A stretch of 64,000 bases of DNA from Seiridium cupressi (lineage: Eukaryota > Ascomycota > Sordariomycetes > Amphisphaeriales > Sporocadaceae). The notes below the pieces were generated by a model, which had not been told where the DNA came from, made no database searches, and saw nothing but the letters and a program-made list of their open reading frames with translations. The position numbers were made by a program, and so were the translations under genes. This document shows positions 34,427-46,020 of the stretch, piece after piece (the first letter of the stretch is position 1; each line of letters starts with the position of its first letter). The stretch lies in contig JARVKI010000076.1 in assembly GCA_036674765.1 (NCBI GenBank), positions 62,001 through 126,000 on the forward strand, written 5' to 3'.

Positions 34427-35535
34427 TTTGCCGAAGACGCTGTTGGGAATACTGTAGGCGATATAGATGTCCGGGCGCTAGTGAGATGCGTAGCTTACAC
34501 TCCAAAGGCCTGCAAGGAGATACTCGTCGGGTGGGAATGTCTTCGGCGCTGGTTGGCGCTGAGAGCCTGGAGAGGTTCGTTTCGACTTTAAAAGTCGTCG
34601 GCACTTTTGCCTTGTTCCACTTTTGCCGGTTTGCAATCAAATTGATTTCTAATGTGTTTTCTCTGCAGCCGAGAAAAATCTAAAGAGTCGTCAGGTGTTG
34701 GAGGCCCAACACAAGCAATGAGACAGTGTGTTCCGTGCTTGTGTCGGCCTCTAGCATTCGAAAGGCCTAATTGGGCAAGTGGAGCCCCGAAGCGTGTCGA
34801 TCCCTGGCCAGGAGCGTAGGGCTTAGCGCAGGGGCGTACTCTCGGTCAGCCGTGGGTGGAGACATCGGAGATTCCCTTGCCGTTTTGGTAAGTCGATATT
34901 CCGAGACGCACGGGGCCTGTCGTTGGTGAGGCTCTCTGCCGCAACCATGAGCCCAGCAGCTCAGTCCCGGCCGGCACTCTTAATAGAGCAGGAACCACGC
35001 ATCTCAAACGGGCCAAACCGCCACACTCTGCAAGTGAAGGCAAACACTTGGATCGGGCACTATGCAAGATACCGAATTGACAGGCAGACTGTGAACTGGG
35101 GACGTCCGAGTCAAAGCTATCGAGGAAGGCTCGCTATAGAGATGGTTTAACCAAAAGAATGAGCGGATCTCTGCAGAGCCGGCTGGGGAGCCTGCATTTC
35201 GAGCGGTACGCTGCAAAGCCGCCAATCGTCGCATGGACAGTCTGCGAATGACCAAAAAGCAAAACTGGTAAGCATACTGTAATGCACAAGGTAACATGCT
35301 TCAATCCGAGATTGCGTGATTCAGTTATAAATTGTGATTAAACCCCTCTTTGGATCGGCTTTTTGCTGAAGTTGCTGACAAAGATTTAATTGGCAACCGA
35401 ATCAGGTCGGCTGGGAGTGGATTCCATCCTTGCTATCCCCAACACAGGCTGCGTAGCGCCAGAGGTAGTAGCATACCCAAACTGCTGGCATCTTCATCAT
35501 CCATCTTCGTCGTGATTCTGGTTAAGCTCTCCACA
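34427..35535. promoter_or_regulatory. Shared promoter, MFS exporter / ene-reductase
   Basis: A 1.1-kb divergent intergenic region with no supportable gene. CCGAATCAGGTCGG at 35397-35410, about 125 bp before the reductase ATG, repeats the CCGA/TCGG half-sites of the other cluster promoters but with 6 bp between them instead of 2. Confidence 0.4.
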
Positions 35536-37018
35536 ATGAGCGCGCCGCGTTATGGGTCTAGGCTCGTGGACGTGTCACGCCTAGCTCGGCCTCTTCAATT
35601 TTATCCGTCAGGGAGAGTTGTCAAGAATCGTCTCATGAAAGCTCCAATGGGTGAAGGCCTGGCAAGTTGGAGTCCAAAGAATCTTCCTGGGCGAGGTATC
35701 CCCACGAACGAATTAGTAGAACTCTACAGGCGGTAAGGGTTCTTTTCTTTGCTATTTGGTCGTCTTACACCAAAATCTGTAGGCTAATCAGCAAACGTTA
35801 GCTGGGGAGAAGGCCAAGACAGCTGGGGCATGATAATCACTGGAAATGTGGAGACAGATTTCCGGTCCATCGCTGCTGCTGGCGACATGATAGTGACACC
35901 AGAGTGCCAGACAGCAGGCGAGCGCTTTGAGATGTTCCAAAGGGTCGCTGCCGCTGGAAAGGCCGGAGGGAGTCTCATGGTGGCTCAAGTCTCGTACCCA
36001 GGACGCCAGCTGCAACATCGTTTCAACCCTGTTGCAGTGTCCTCCACTGAGGTGCAGATTTGTAAGGACCGCCTCAAACCCTCAGCAATTGACAAAAAAT
36101 AGCCCGCGGAAGGCTGATTTCACGATCATAGTTCGAGATAACGGCACCAAGTATGCCAAACCTCACTTAGCCAGCAAGGAAGAGATTGCGAGACTTATCG
36201 AGGGCTTTGCCCATGCTGCCGAATATCTGGAGAAAGCTGGGTTCGACGGCATTGAGCTCCATGCCGCCCACGGCTACCTGTTATCGCAGTTTCTATCGCG
36301 CACCACTAATCACTGCACTGACGAGTATGGACCACAGACCAGCGAGTCGCGGCTACGCTTCATTGCCGAAGTTGGGCGAGCTATCAGGGCGCGCGTATCG
36401 CCGAGCTTCGTTGTTGGCGCCAAAATCAACAGCGTTGAGTTTCAGAATGACGGCGTCAATACTCAAGAAGTTCAGGAGCTATGTCGTATCCTTGAGGACG
36501 TCGGCTTTGACTTTGTGGACCTTAGTGGAGGGTCAGCAGGCATGCAATGGAAGGATGAGTCTGCACGACGCCGCGAGGCTTTCTTTTTCGAATGGGCAGA
36601 GATGGTCACTAAAGGCTTGAGCTCAGAATCGAAGTTGAAGGTCTACGTGACAGGGGGCTACCGCTCCTCTGAGGGGATGCTAAAGAGCCTTGATATTGTA
36701 GACGGTGTCGGTATAGCTCGGCCTGCCACTACTGAGCCCCGACTGGCAAGAGATATTCTCAATGGTCGAGTTACTGGGGCCATTAAACCCGTCGAAAAGT
36801 TGGAGACTGACTCCTTCTTGGGGTTGCTTGTGTCACAGGCGCAGGTGTTTCAGATTGGGACTGGGACAGAGCCATTCGATACTAGTAACGAGAAGACCAT
36901 GGAAATCTTCCAAACCGATATGGAGACGTGGAAGCAGAGAGCGGCAGAAGACGGTGACAAGCTGGAATTTGTTTATCCGCCTCGCTTTTCCGGGCCACAG
37001 GTAGAATATCAAGGCTAG
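35536..37018 (+). CDS. Old Yellow Enzyme-type NADH:flavin oxidoreductase (ene-reductase)
   Basis: Exons 35536-35732, 35802-36061 and 36132-37018 give 447 residues. The second intron (GTAAGG donor, ATAG acceptor) is inferred from phase. It turns NPVAVSSTEVQI directly into RDNGTKYAKPHLA and matches family spacing between 'NPxxxxDVQ' and 'xKPxxA'. It removes the stop that ends exon 2's open frame. The FMN/substrate site HAAHGYLLSQFLS has H196 and H199, and 'TDEYGPQTSESRLRF' follows. Near the C-terminus, VTGGYRSSEGM and VGIARPATTEPRLARDIL form the phosphate-binding region. It reduces activated C=C bonds with FMN and NAD(P)H. In the pathway it would saturate an enone or enoyl intermediate. Confidence 0.88.
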
Positions 37019-38471
37019 CATAGGGCCTAGGCTTTTCCCAAAAGCCATCATATTAACACCAACTCAAGCTGCGAAACTTGATGTTGGTTATTTTGTGCAT
37101 TTTCTCTTCAAGCTAAAGTATATACATCAAAGAACCGTCTAAGCTGCAACTACTAAGGGGACTCCATCAATGCATTGGCCATGTCAATCGATTGGACACC
37201 GCTTTCTCCACAGAATCTGAAGGTATGTAACTTCGGGTGATTCGGACGCTTGGCTTGGCCATGAGCCTGGCAGCGGTTTGAGAAACTATCGTCCGAAACG
37301 CGCATTCGTACAGAAACCCAGAGGCGTAGCTCGTCCGGCAGTCACGGATGTCAGTCTTAAGTAACGTCATCTATTGTGATCCTGGACCAATTGAAAATAG
37401 CTCCTGAATGCTACTGGTGCCGTCGATACATCTGATCTTACACATTCAGCGCCTGAAAGAGGGTTTAACTTCATTATTAAACTGCACATGTCCAGCATTA
37501 TGCGTACCATTCCCACGGCTCTGCAAGTTCAGTCCTTTCTTTAGGTATTCATTTAGTCGGCGTCGTATACTAGTGATTACGCAATCTCTTATAGCCCAAC
37601 GACATTTGACAATCTAGCGTCCGGCAACGAAGTCATTCATTCGGGCCGTACTCGATCCGTAGCGTTAACTAGATACAATCTAGATCGAAAACTCTAAAGA
37701 CTAAAATTGCGATAACATTTAGATCTGCGGTTGGCTTTAAAGCTACCCCAGGACGGTCAGTTTTCCGAAATTAGCGGCTTGTATAGCGGAATCCAGCACC
37801 ACAGCGCCCTAGTGAACGGTTCTAGGCTCGTGATCGCGTCGACTAAAATGGCTATGCCGAGGCGATGATCGACCCAGCTGTACAAACCATGAGATGCCAA
37901 GAAACAACAGTCATGATGCCGGAAACTTGGTCAGAGCCCAGACATAGGCATTTCTCAAAGCATACATAATCAGACCCTCCGATCTCTGTCGCATTGGCCG
38001 CCCGGTAGTGGTCGCAGGCACGAGCGGGCCTTTGTCGCCCGGGTGGTGGTACGGGGTATATTGGGAAACAGCCGTTTGACAGATAACATCATTACCACCT
38101 AATACAAGACGCATTGACGTAACGGTCATCTACACCTCAACTAGTGGCGCATTTCCAACTTGTACAAGTTCTAAAAGCATTGGAGACCGTCATCGACGTA
38201 GAGCGTAAAACAGAGACTGGACCACATCAAGAAACCGGCAAAAAAAGCAAGAGCCTCGCTTTCGACAAGTATCTAGAGACGCGAGGCCACCCATTACCGA
38301 AACGAGCCTAATATGATCTGAAGCGCTATTGCAGAAGTTATCAGCAGCTGGATAGGCAGTTATAGGTGCCATCAGCCGTGCCACAAATATCTGAGACTTC
38401 ATAGGCTGACCAATCCCAATATCACCCATTGTTTTCTCAAGATAGATTCACTCCTTCCTGATTCATCGAAC
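37019..38471. other. Gene-free stretch between cluster and PKS relic
   Basis: I recognise no coding, RNA or repeat signal in this 1.45 kb. It marks the likely right-hand limit of the intact cluster. Confidence 0.5.
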
Positions 38472-40350
38472 ATGTCTTCACAAAGAAGACACCCCAGAGT
38501 CAACGGCTCTGCACTCCCCTGCAGCCTGGCCACAAGCGGTATCGGCTTGCAACACAAGCATTGATTTGAGCCAAGAAGACGTCAATGGCATTGACAATCA
38601 GTTCCAAGATATCGCTATCAGTGGCATGGCATGCCGGGTTCCCGGAGGCAACAATTCTCGTGAAATGTTGTGGGATTACATCCTGCAGAAAGGCGACGCA
38701 TCGGGTGAGATCCCGACAATGAGATGGCAACCGTACCACATCAGACATCCCAAGAACGTCGAAATCTTAGCACGAACAACCTCCAAAGGCTATTTTCTCG
38801 ATCTAATCGAGGATTTTGCCTCGTTCTTCGGTGTTTCACCCCGAGAGGCGGAGCAGATGGACCCCCAACAACGCATCACACTCGAGATGGCCTGGCAGGC
38901 ACTTGAAGATGCGGAGATCGCCCCTGATCCGCTTTCTGGTGCCGGTACAGCTGTTTTCATGGGGGTGAGCTCCGACGACTAAGGAAAGCTTGTCCTCGAA
39001 AATATGGAGAACATTGCCGCCCACATGGGAGTTCGCACGGCATATTGTGGCATTCCCAGCCGTATTTCGTACGTTTTAAACCTCATGGGCCCAAGTCTTG
39101 CCGTAGATGCTGCATGTGCATCGTCTCTTGTGGCCGTCAATCAAGCTCGACAAGCTATTCTCGGGGACGAGACGGAATTAGCACCCGCCGGCGGCGTTAA
39201 CGCACTTATTGGTCTAAGCCTGCCTAGAGTCCCGGATGAAACTGGCGCTCTTTCCGCTGACTGAAAATGCCGATCTTTTGACGATTCGGCCAGTGGTTAT
39301 GGCCGCGGCGAGGGCGCCGGCATAGTTGCCCTGAAGCGCCTAGACAAGGCCATTGCAGATGGCGATCGAATCAAGGCGTGTTGAAAGGAAGCGTGGTGTG
39401 TGCCGACGGGAAGACAGTCTCATCGCCCAGAAAGCTTTGAGTGACGCCAAGGCGCCAACGGATACCATATCCTACGTCGAGGCTCATGCTACATCGACGG
39501 CCCTTGGCGACCCCACAGAGATGGGAGCGCTTGCCAGTGTCTACGGAGGAAGTGACCGGCGGGTGGCACACCCATCATGTTATGTCCGGCTCTGTGAAGT
39601 CGAATATTGGACACCTAGAGGCAGCAGCCGGTGTGTTGGGCCTCATCAAAGCCACGCTAGTGCTAAAGCACGGCCTCGTTCCTGGATAGGTGAACCTTGA
39701 TTAATATAGCACCAAGATCGACTGGCAGCAGAACGGGTTTCGGATCAGCAAGGACAACGTCCAGCTCTATCGGCATAGCCTAAGCCCGGTGAGAGCTGCA
39801 GTAGCATCATATGGACACAGTGGAATGGTCTCGCATGCCATCATTGAGGCCAAGGCGTCGCCGGGGTTATCCCCGCAACATGGCGGGGAGAGGGAGTCAC
39901 GGGACACGCCTGTAGTCCTTTGCCTATCCGCTCCACAGTAGAATCGTGTACCAAGAGCTGCCGATCTGGCAAAATGTCTCCAATCATCCAGCAACAAAGC
40001 GTCGCTGAGGGAAGTATTAAATACTCTGGCGAGCCAGCGTGCCCACCACAGGTTTCGGACATCAAAAGTAGTCGCAACTCGAGTCGATGCAATATCGGCC
40101 CTCGATAACCTATCGAGGGGCCTCAATGCTCTCCATGCTGTCCGTGGTCGGATTGCCACTGACCTGCGTACACGAGGGCCTGTTTGGCTGTTCTCTGGAC
40201 ACGGCGCACAGTGGAATCTCATTGGGAAGGAGCTCCTTGAAACAGAAAGGCGGTTCTACTATGTGCGGTATCATCCTCCCTGAGAAAGAAGGCGTACAGG
40301 TCTTTGCGGATGAAACGACTCCGGCGGGTCAGTCGACAAACAACGACTGA
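38472..40350 (+). pseudogene. 6-methylsalicylate-synthase-type PKS, broken N-terminal KS-AT relic
   Basis: A ketosynthase and the start of an acyltransferase are readable only by switching frame. The opening [16 protein letters not shown] with [12 protein letters not shown] is typical of partially reducing, 6-MSAS-type PKS. The KS active Cys (DAACASS), first His (EAHATS) and second His (NIGHLEA) are all still there, as is the AT start (FSGHGAQW). Breaks include TAA at 38980 where SDDYGKL is expected, TGA at 39262, frame changes near 39375 and 39545, and TAG at 39687 in a Gln position. DH, KR and ACP domains are absent, and nothing resembling them follows. It is a dead remnant, either of a neighbouring cluster or of an earlier form of this one. 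Confidence 0.85.
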
Positions 40351-41624
40351 CCTCTACAGACCCTTGCATTAATCAGCTCGCCCGCCACGTCGCTCTCGGC
40401 AGCCAGCTTTCACCGCGCTGACGAGTTTCTGCCGGACCGTTTTCTGCCCGAAGGTTTTCTGCCGGAAGGCATGCGGCCGGCGGATTTCGAGAACGACCAC
40501 CAGCATAATGAGAAACCTTTCGGATAATATGGGCCACGCAGTTGCTTAGGTCCGTCATTTTGTGTTCTCCGCCGAAACGTATGCGATTCGAGTACTGACA
40601 AATTTTGCGTTTAAGCAAATTGTTCGCCTTGGCTGAAATGCGCCTCATCTTGGCACACCTAGTGTGGAGGTTTGAAATGTCCATATGTCCAGGTACACAC
40701 ATCGACTGGAACCGGTTGGAATCATATGTGGTGGTGCAGAAGGAACCAATCAAAGTTGTCTTTAAAGGGGCAATGAAGTAGCACCTTGGAGACTTGATCA
40801 ATCATAACGGTCTTTCTAGCCATATATCAAATTTAGTGCGGCTTTAATAGGAGCTATATGTTATGTGGTCTTACGTTCTCCGTGATATAAGTCGACGAAA
40901 CTTACTACCGTTCGTCGAAGAAACTTCGTATAGGGCTATCCCGGACGGCGGATGTAAATAGCTGATGACTTTTGCTGGTACGGCCGAGTAGATTGGGGAA
41001 AATAAAAAAAAATTAAAAAAAAAATAAAAAAAAAAAAAGAGAGAGAGAGAGAAGTTTAGACGAACTCTAGCTCAGGGCAAAAAGAGGGATTTCCTTTCTT
41101 CGTGGTCTTAGTGCGATAATAGGCAGCAGTCTCTGCCGGCGTTTCTGGGCGGGCGCACTAGCGACTAAGTCTTCTCGCATCGGTCAAGGCATCTCGATGG
41201 TGTCGGTGATCAGTTTTCAGAATTGCATGCAAGCTCGCTGGTAATGCGGAAAAGGAGTATAAGTGGGTTTCAGATAGAAGCAATTCCGTTGTGGGGTTCC
41301 TAGCTAAACAAAATTCTCACAAGAAGACCACGACCTATGACTTGCAACCTTGCTGACCGGACCATTCCCACAGCCGCCAATTACATGAATACAGGCAGCA
41401 CTGCTACCGGCGATGATTCAAGATTGCCGCGAATTGAAATAGATGGTCGTCCGAGAAACAGGTATTGACATGTCCTGACCACATTTGATTTCCCTAAGGC
41501 CTGTCTGACTTGCTCTGCAACCATTGCCTGCTGTGTAGGTGGACGTACGAACAGCTTGATTGTGTATTCCGCTATCTCAAACTACTTTCCTTCTAAAACC
41601 TGCTCCAGCCAACCATTGCCACCC
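40351..41624. other. Gene-free stretch with low-complexity runs
   Basis: No gene is visible. 40431-40475 holds three imperfect copies of a TTTTCTGCCCGAAGG-like unit. 41003-41035 is an A-rich run with scattered T, followed by (GA)n to about 41052. Neither looks functional. Confidence 0.5.
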
Positions 41625-43214
41625 ATGACAGAGAAAGGCGAGGCTCCTGTCGCGACGCCCGGGCTCGCATCATCCGGCGCACAACAAGAGCTCTCGAAAT
41701 CACCGCCGGCAAATGCAAAAGGAGTGCAGTTATGGCTAGTCTTCCTTGGTTTCTGTCTCGCTGGCTTCATTGCCTCCACGGATGCTACCATCATCTTCAC
41801 GGCCTTGCCGACAATTTCAGACGAGCTGGGCGGGCTGGAAGAGTATATCTGGTTGGGAAATGCGTACGTCTTCGCATCATCCACGGCCGTCTAGCCACTC
41901 TATGGCCAACTTTCCAACATCTTTGGTCGGCGCTACCCCAAGATCATAGCAGTGACTTTGTTCGCAGTATCGCTGGCGGTGCCCACACTGCGGCTTTGTT
42001 CGTCAGTGGCCGACTCGTGCAAGGTCTTGGTGCTGGTGGAATGGTCATGTTGATTGGTCTGATCATCTGCGATCTCCTTCCTCTGAGGCAACGCAGTACA
42101 TAGCTCGGCAGCGTCCTCGGGGCATGTGCTGTGGACAGCCTGATTGGGCCTGTCATCGGGAGTACCATCGTCACCCGCACCACCTGGAGGTGGGCATTCT
42201 GGATCAATATGCCAGTGTACGCGCTGACGCTGCGCGTTATGGTGTCCTTCTTGCACGTCTCGTGGAAGAGGTCGCCGTCATGGATGCACGCTCTCTCTCG
42301 CATAGACTTCATTGGCAACACCATATTCGTGGCATCTATTACGTCGATTTTGATTGGTCTGGTCCAGAGTGGCGTGGTGCATCCCTGGGGCTCCTGTCAA
42401 ACCATTCTGTCCATTGTCATTGGCTTCATTGGGTGGGCTATTTTCTTCGTCCAGCAGGGCTTTAGTAGCGAGCTCACGATACCGCTGCGTTTATTCGTCC
42501 ACGGCACGGCAGCTACGTCTATCTGCAAGAATTTGTGGTCAAGGTACTCCTCGAATGGGCCATATATGCTCTGCCCCTCTATTTTCAGACGCAGCTCTCT
42601 ACCTCTGCCCTGACATCTAGTATCGATATTCTGCCTATCGATGCCTTCATGATCCCCAGTGGCGCTATCGCTGGCGCTGTTCTTACCAAAATTGGCCGCT
42701 ACAAGCCTCGCACTGGGCTGGCTTTGGCGTGCTCGCCATCTCGTGCGGCCTGTTCTCTACCGTGTCTTCGTCCACCAGCACCGTGGCTTGGGCATGGTTC
42801 GAAATTCTTGCCGGCATCGGGATTGGTCTCCCACTGACCAGACAGCTTCCGGTCATCCAGGCGGTGCTTCCAGAGTCCGACACGGCCGTTTCCACCGGCA
42901 CATACTCCTTTGTGGAGTCGTTTGGTTTTGTCTGGGGCGCCTCAATTCCCTCTATTGTATTCAGTAGTGTTGTTAATGACAAGCTTGGCTCCATCGACGA
43001 TAGCAACGTCCAGGCTGCGCTGGCCAGCGGGGGCGCGTACAGCTATTCGCTCAGTGTCAGGAACCTGACTGGTCAAACACTGCAACAAACCCTTGATGTG
43101 TACCAGCAGGCGCTGCGTTTTGCTTGGTTCGTGGGTCTTGCCTTTGCTTTGCTGGGCTTCCTTTTAGTCTTCCCCGAGAAGCATGTGGACCTGCGTGTGA
43201 CGCTAGAGACTTAG
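41625..43214 (+). pseudogene. Broken MFS efflux pump (TRI12/DHA2 type)
   Basis: From the ATG at 41625 the frame reads a 14-TM pump (STDATIIFTALPTISDELGG...YIWLGNAY) until TAG at 41892, where family members have Gln (TAVQPLYGQLSNIFGRR). The reading continues with further changes: a frame shift near 41970, another TAG at about 42101 (RST*LGSVLG), and shifts near 42530 and 42720. The last frame runs clean from about 42729 to 43214 (GIGIGLPLTRQLPVIQAV, VFPEKHVDLR). The layout of a whole transporter is preserved, so decay is recent or mild. It lies beside the dead PKS and probably belonged with it. Confidence 0.85.
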
Positions 43215-45075
43215 TTTGGGCTGGAGAAGCAAAGGGAGTCAAAGATGGCTATACCTTGGACGACACAGGAGGTTTCAGAAGCTTAAGCAAGTGCGACAAG
43301 GGTATGGGACTAGGACCTCGCAATAATGCTTCTACCATATCCAGGATCGGGCTGCCACAAAAGATGTTTCCCACGGTCCTTAGTGTTGTGCTTCTACTAT
43401 ATTTTTAATAACAATAATAATGTAACATTAAATATTGAACTGGGCCAGAAAGACTGATCCTGTGTTGGAATCGTCCTGATCACGCAGTGACCAGTTCATC
43501 GCAAACCATCAGATAGAGCAGGAGGTCAAAAGCAGTGCTGGGTTGAACTGAACTCTGAAAACATATCCCGATGGCAAGCGAGCTATGCCAGATATATAAA
43601 TACCGAGAATGTCCCCAAAACTGTAGTGCAGCTTGCTACTAGGAGTATACACTTTCCAAATATTCAGACCAAATGTATTGTTGTAGTTCCCTTGGTAGAC
43701 GGCGTGGTCCAGGTGACTTAAAACTACGAAGTAGAGGTAATGTAGCCAAGGCCCAAGGCGACCCAAACAGTGAACAACACCCAAGGTGCATGGAGCATAA
43801 TTGCAATGCTGCTTCAACAATTAAGCCAGGCCACAATGTACCTAGGTAGCCAAAGAAAAGAGGCAAGACATGATTGTGTACGTTCTGAGAAGAGGCAACA
43901 TGCTGAAAAAAGCCCTCCAATTAAATGCAAGGTTTTGCTGTGACTGCAAGGGCTTGTCTGATGTTTTCCTACCTTCATCCGCGACACCGTTCACATTAGT
44001 CGATGCTGCCAGCGACTGCTATGCAAGCACCGTGGCTGACTCACGCGGTGCTCTCCAAAACGCTGTGGAGTAAAATAAATGGCTTGCATAGTTTCGGTGT
44101 TCGTCGGTCTCCATATCGGTCACGCACATTACAATATCGGACTCGAACTGTTTGCAAATTTCCACACATGGTACTGGCCACTGATTCAGAGTAATATGCT
44201 AGTTCATGAGCGTAATGAGTTTAGCCTTCGAGGTGAAGTTGGTCGTGCATATGGAGCAAAATGCATTGCAAGCATCCGTCCGTTTCCAATTCGGCGAGTG
44301 GAGTTTCCCTTGGAGCCTATTGTAGCAACCCTGGATGGAGCAGAATAAATTTACTATGATAATCCATCGAACCTGCCTGCCAGGAAGAAATAAATCAGAT
44401 CTCAAACTCTCTTGATGAAACTGCCGTGAGGATCGGCTTAGATATATCTATTTCTGACTTTCTGGCCTAATGACCCGGAGGCTCCGCCCCTGCTAAGGTC
44501 AGACTAGAAATTCCTCAAGCGATTTCGGACTGTATTGCCAGAACAACACGCCGACTGAGTCTAGGGAAGCCCTGGTCATTGTCCCTTCATCTGCTAAGAA
44601 AAGAATCTAGGCAATGAAACTACTGTGGGTTAAAGCGTGATTTAGAACCTAATTACTAATATTCAGACATGATCAAGGATGTACCGAATGTTGATAACCA
44701 TCACGGCAACCTTGAAATGAAGGGACCGCAATGATATCCGCGTGATGACATTCGCATCGTTACGCTTGAGAAATTGTCCGAGGAGGCCAACTGAAACAGA
44801 ATAACTCCCACTATCATCCACGAAGATAAAAAGCTGCCGAGCTGAAGTCGAGCGAGTCCTGACTCTAGTTGCCAATTTATCCTACTTCAGTTAGCACGGA
44901 CATGGAATCGGGGAAGATGAAAAAGAGCACAGGACAGGTCGGCAATAGCGATGGCCTTCACGACGTTCGTGAAAGTTGCTAGTAGAATGGACATTATTAT
45001 TAATAATGTGAGCATCATCTAAGACGCTTCTATACATGTCAATCACGCGCATTCAACTCTTTTTGACACTTGGGT
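43215..45075. other. Gene-free stretch
   Basis: 1.86 kb with short, unrecognisable open frames only. I see no repeat, RNA gene or relic I can name. It separates the decayed cluster edge from the phosphodiesterase gene. Confidence 0.45.
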
Positions 45076-46020
45076 TCAGCCTGTAGCTTCCCAAAAGTTC
45101 GCCACGGCTTCCAAATCATCAACATTCAGAAGATCAACACCCGCATCCCACAGCGTCCTCCAGACTGCGTTTCGCGTGCCGATAGGCCAGCCAGGCTGGT
45201 CCCAGTAGCGTACAGCAATACCCTTGGCGTGTGCGGTGGCGACCTGAGTCTCCAACAGCTCCAACTGGGTGCTGTTCAATCCCTGACTCCTCACATTCCC
45301 GAATTGGGCACTGAATTGAGTGCTAGCTATGGGTGAGACTTCCTTCGTAATGTTGCTGAAGGTCGTTCCTAGTGTCGCCAGCTGAGCGTCATAGAAGTAA
45401 TCCCGCGGCGAAACACCCTGGACCTGGTTCAGCGGTGTGTTGCCGGTTCCAATGACCGTTACCGGGCCACTCGTCACAGCGGTGCCGTTGAAAGTGGTAA
45501 GATAACCGGCATCGCGCAGAGGAGCGAGCGCCTCGACCACAGCCGGCCAAGTTGTTGCACCGGCCGTCTTCAGGTCAATGAAAAGGTACAGGGTTTGCGA
45601 GGAAACAGTGTCGTAAACCCCGTTCTTTGTGGGGCCGCTGATAAATGTGCTATTCGGGTTCTGGCGGTGCAGCACATCCAAGATGGGCTGGATGTACAAC
45701 GAGTCCAGAGTCCGAGATGTGGTGAGCGCGCTCTGCTCGTGCCCCACATGGAGTATCCCGTCATAGAGCCAGACATCCGCTTCAATGCTCACGGCGCCAA
45801 CGGCTAGCGCGCTGTAGAAGGGCAATGGGCGCCAGTAGTCGTTGTGGCTGTGAAAAGCCTTAGGGATGATGCCCTGGGTCAACTGGGTCGGATAGCGGTA
45901 CGCGGGATTGGATCCGGCATTGTCCAAAATTGCCTGGAGCGACCCGGAAATGGGAATGTCTGACTGAGCCGCCGCCCACGGTGCCGCTATAGCACACGCG
46001 CCAAGGAATTTGGACCACAT
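45076..46020 (-). CDS. AIM6-like PLC/GDPD-fold phosphodiesterase, secreted or luminal
   Basis: A single exon of 314 residues from the ATG at 46020; an upstream in-frame TTG is not a start. Residues 1-19 form a signal peptide ending AAAQS. The barrel starts with KAFHSHNDYWR (H57, N60, D61) followed by VSIEADVWLYDGILHVGHE (E80, D82, H91, H94), the metal/catalytic pattern of the AIM6 ('altered inheritance of mitochondria 6') branch of the PLC-like phosphodiesterase superfamily. Later motifs are LFIDLKT and VRYWDQPGWP, closing with GVDLLNVDDLEAV. The substrate of this branch is not established. The gene is compact and intact. Confidence 0.85.
   Translation of the reverse strand: MWSKFLGACAIAAPWAAAQSDIPISGSLQAILDNAGSNPAYRYPTQLTQGIIPKAFHSHNDYWRPLPFYSALAVGAVSIEADVWLYDGILHVGHEQSALTTSRTLDSLYIQPILDVLHRQNPNSTFISGPTKNGVYDTVSSQTLYLFIDLKTAGATTWPAVVEALAPLRDAGYLTTFNGTAVTSGPVTVIGTGNTPLNQVQGVSPRDYFYDAQLATLGTTFSNITKEVSPIASTQFSAQFGNVRSQGLNSTQLELLETQVATAHAKGIAVRYWDQPGWPIGTRNAVWRTLWDAGVDLLNVDDLEAVANFWEATG

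Noticed and set aside
35927..36131. Exon reading through 35927-36131 in the ene-reductase's third frame
   Set aside because: It conflicts with the exon-2 frame that carries NPVAVSSTEVQ and would place an unconserved 20-residue insert before the KP motif.
41003..41052. A-rich run followed by (GA)n as a regulatory or structural element
   Set aside because: Simple low-complexity sequence in a gene-free stretch; nothing links it to a function.
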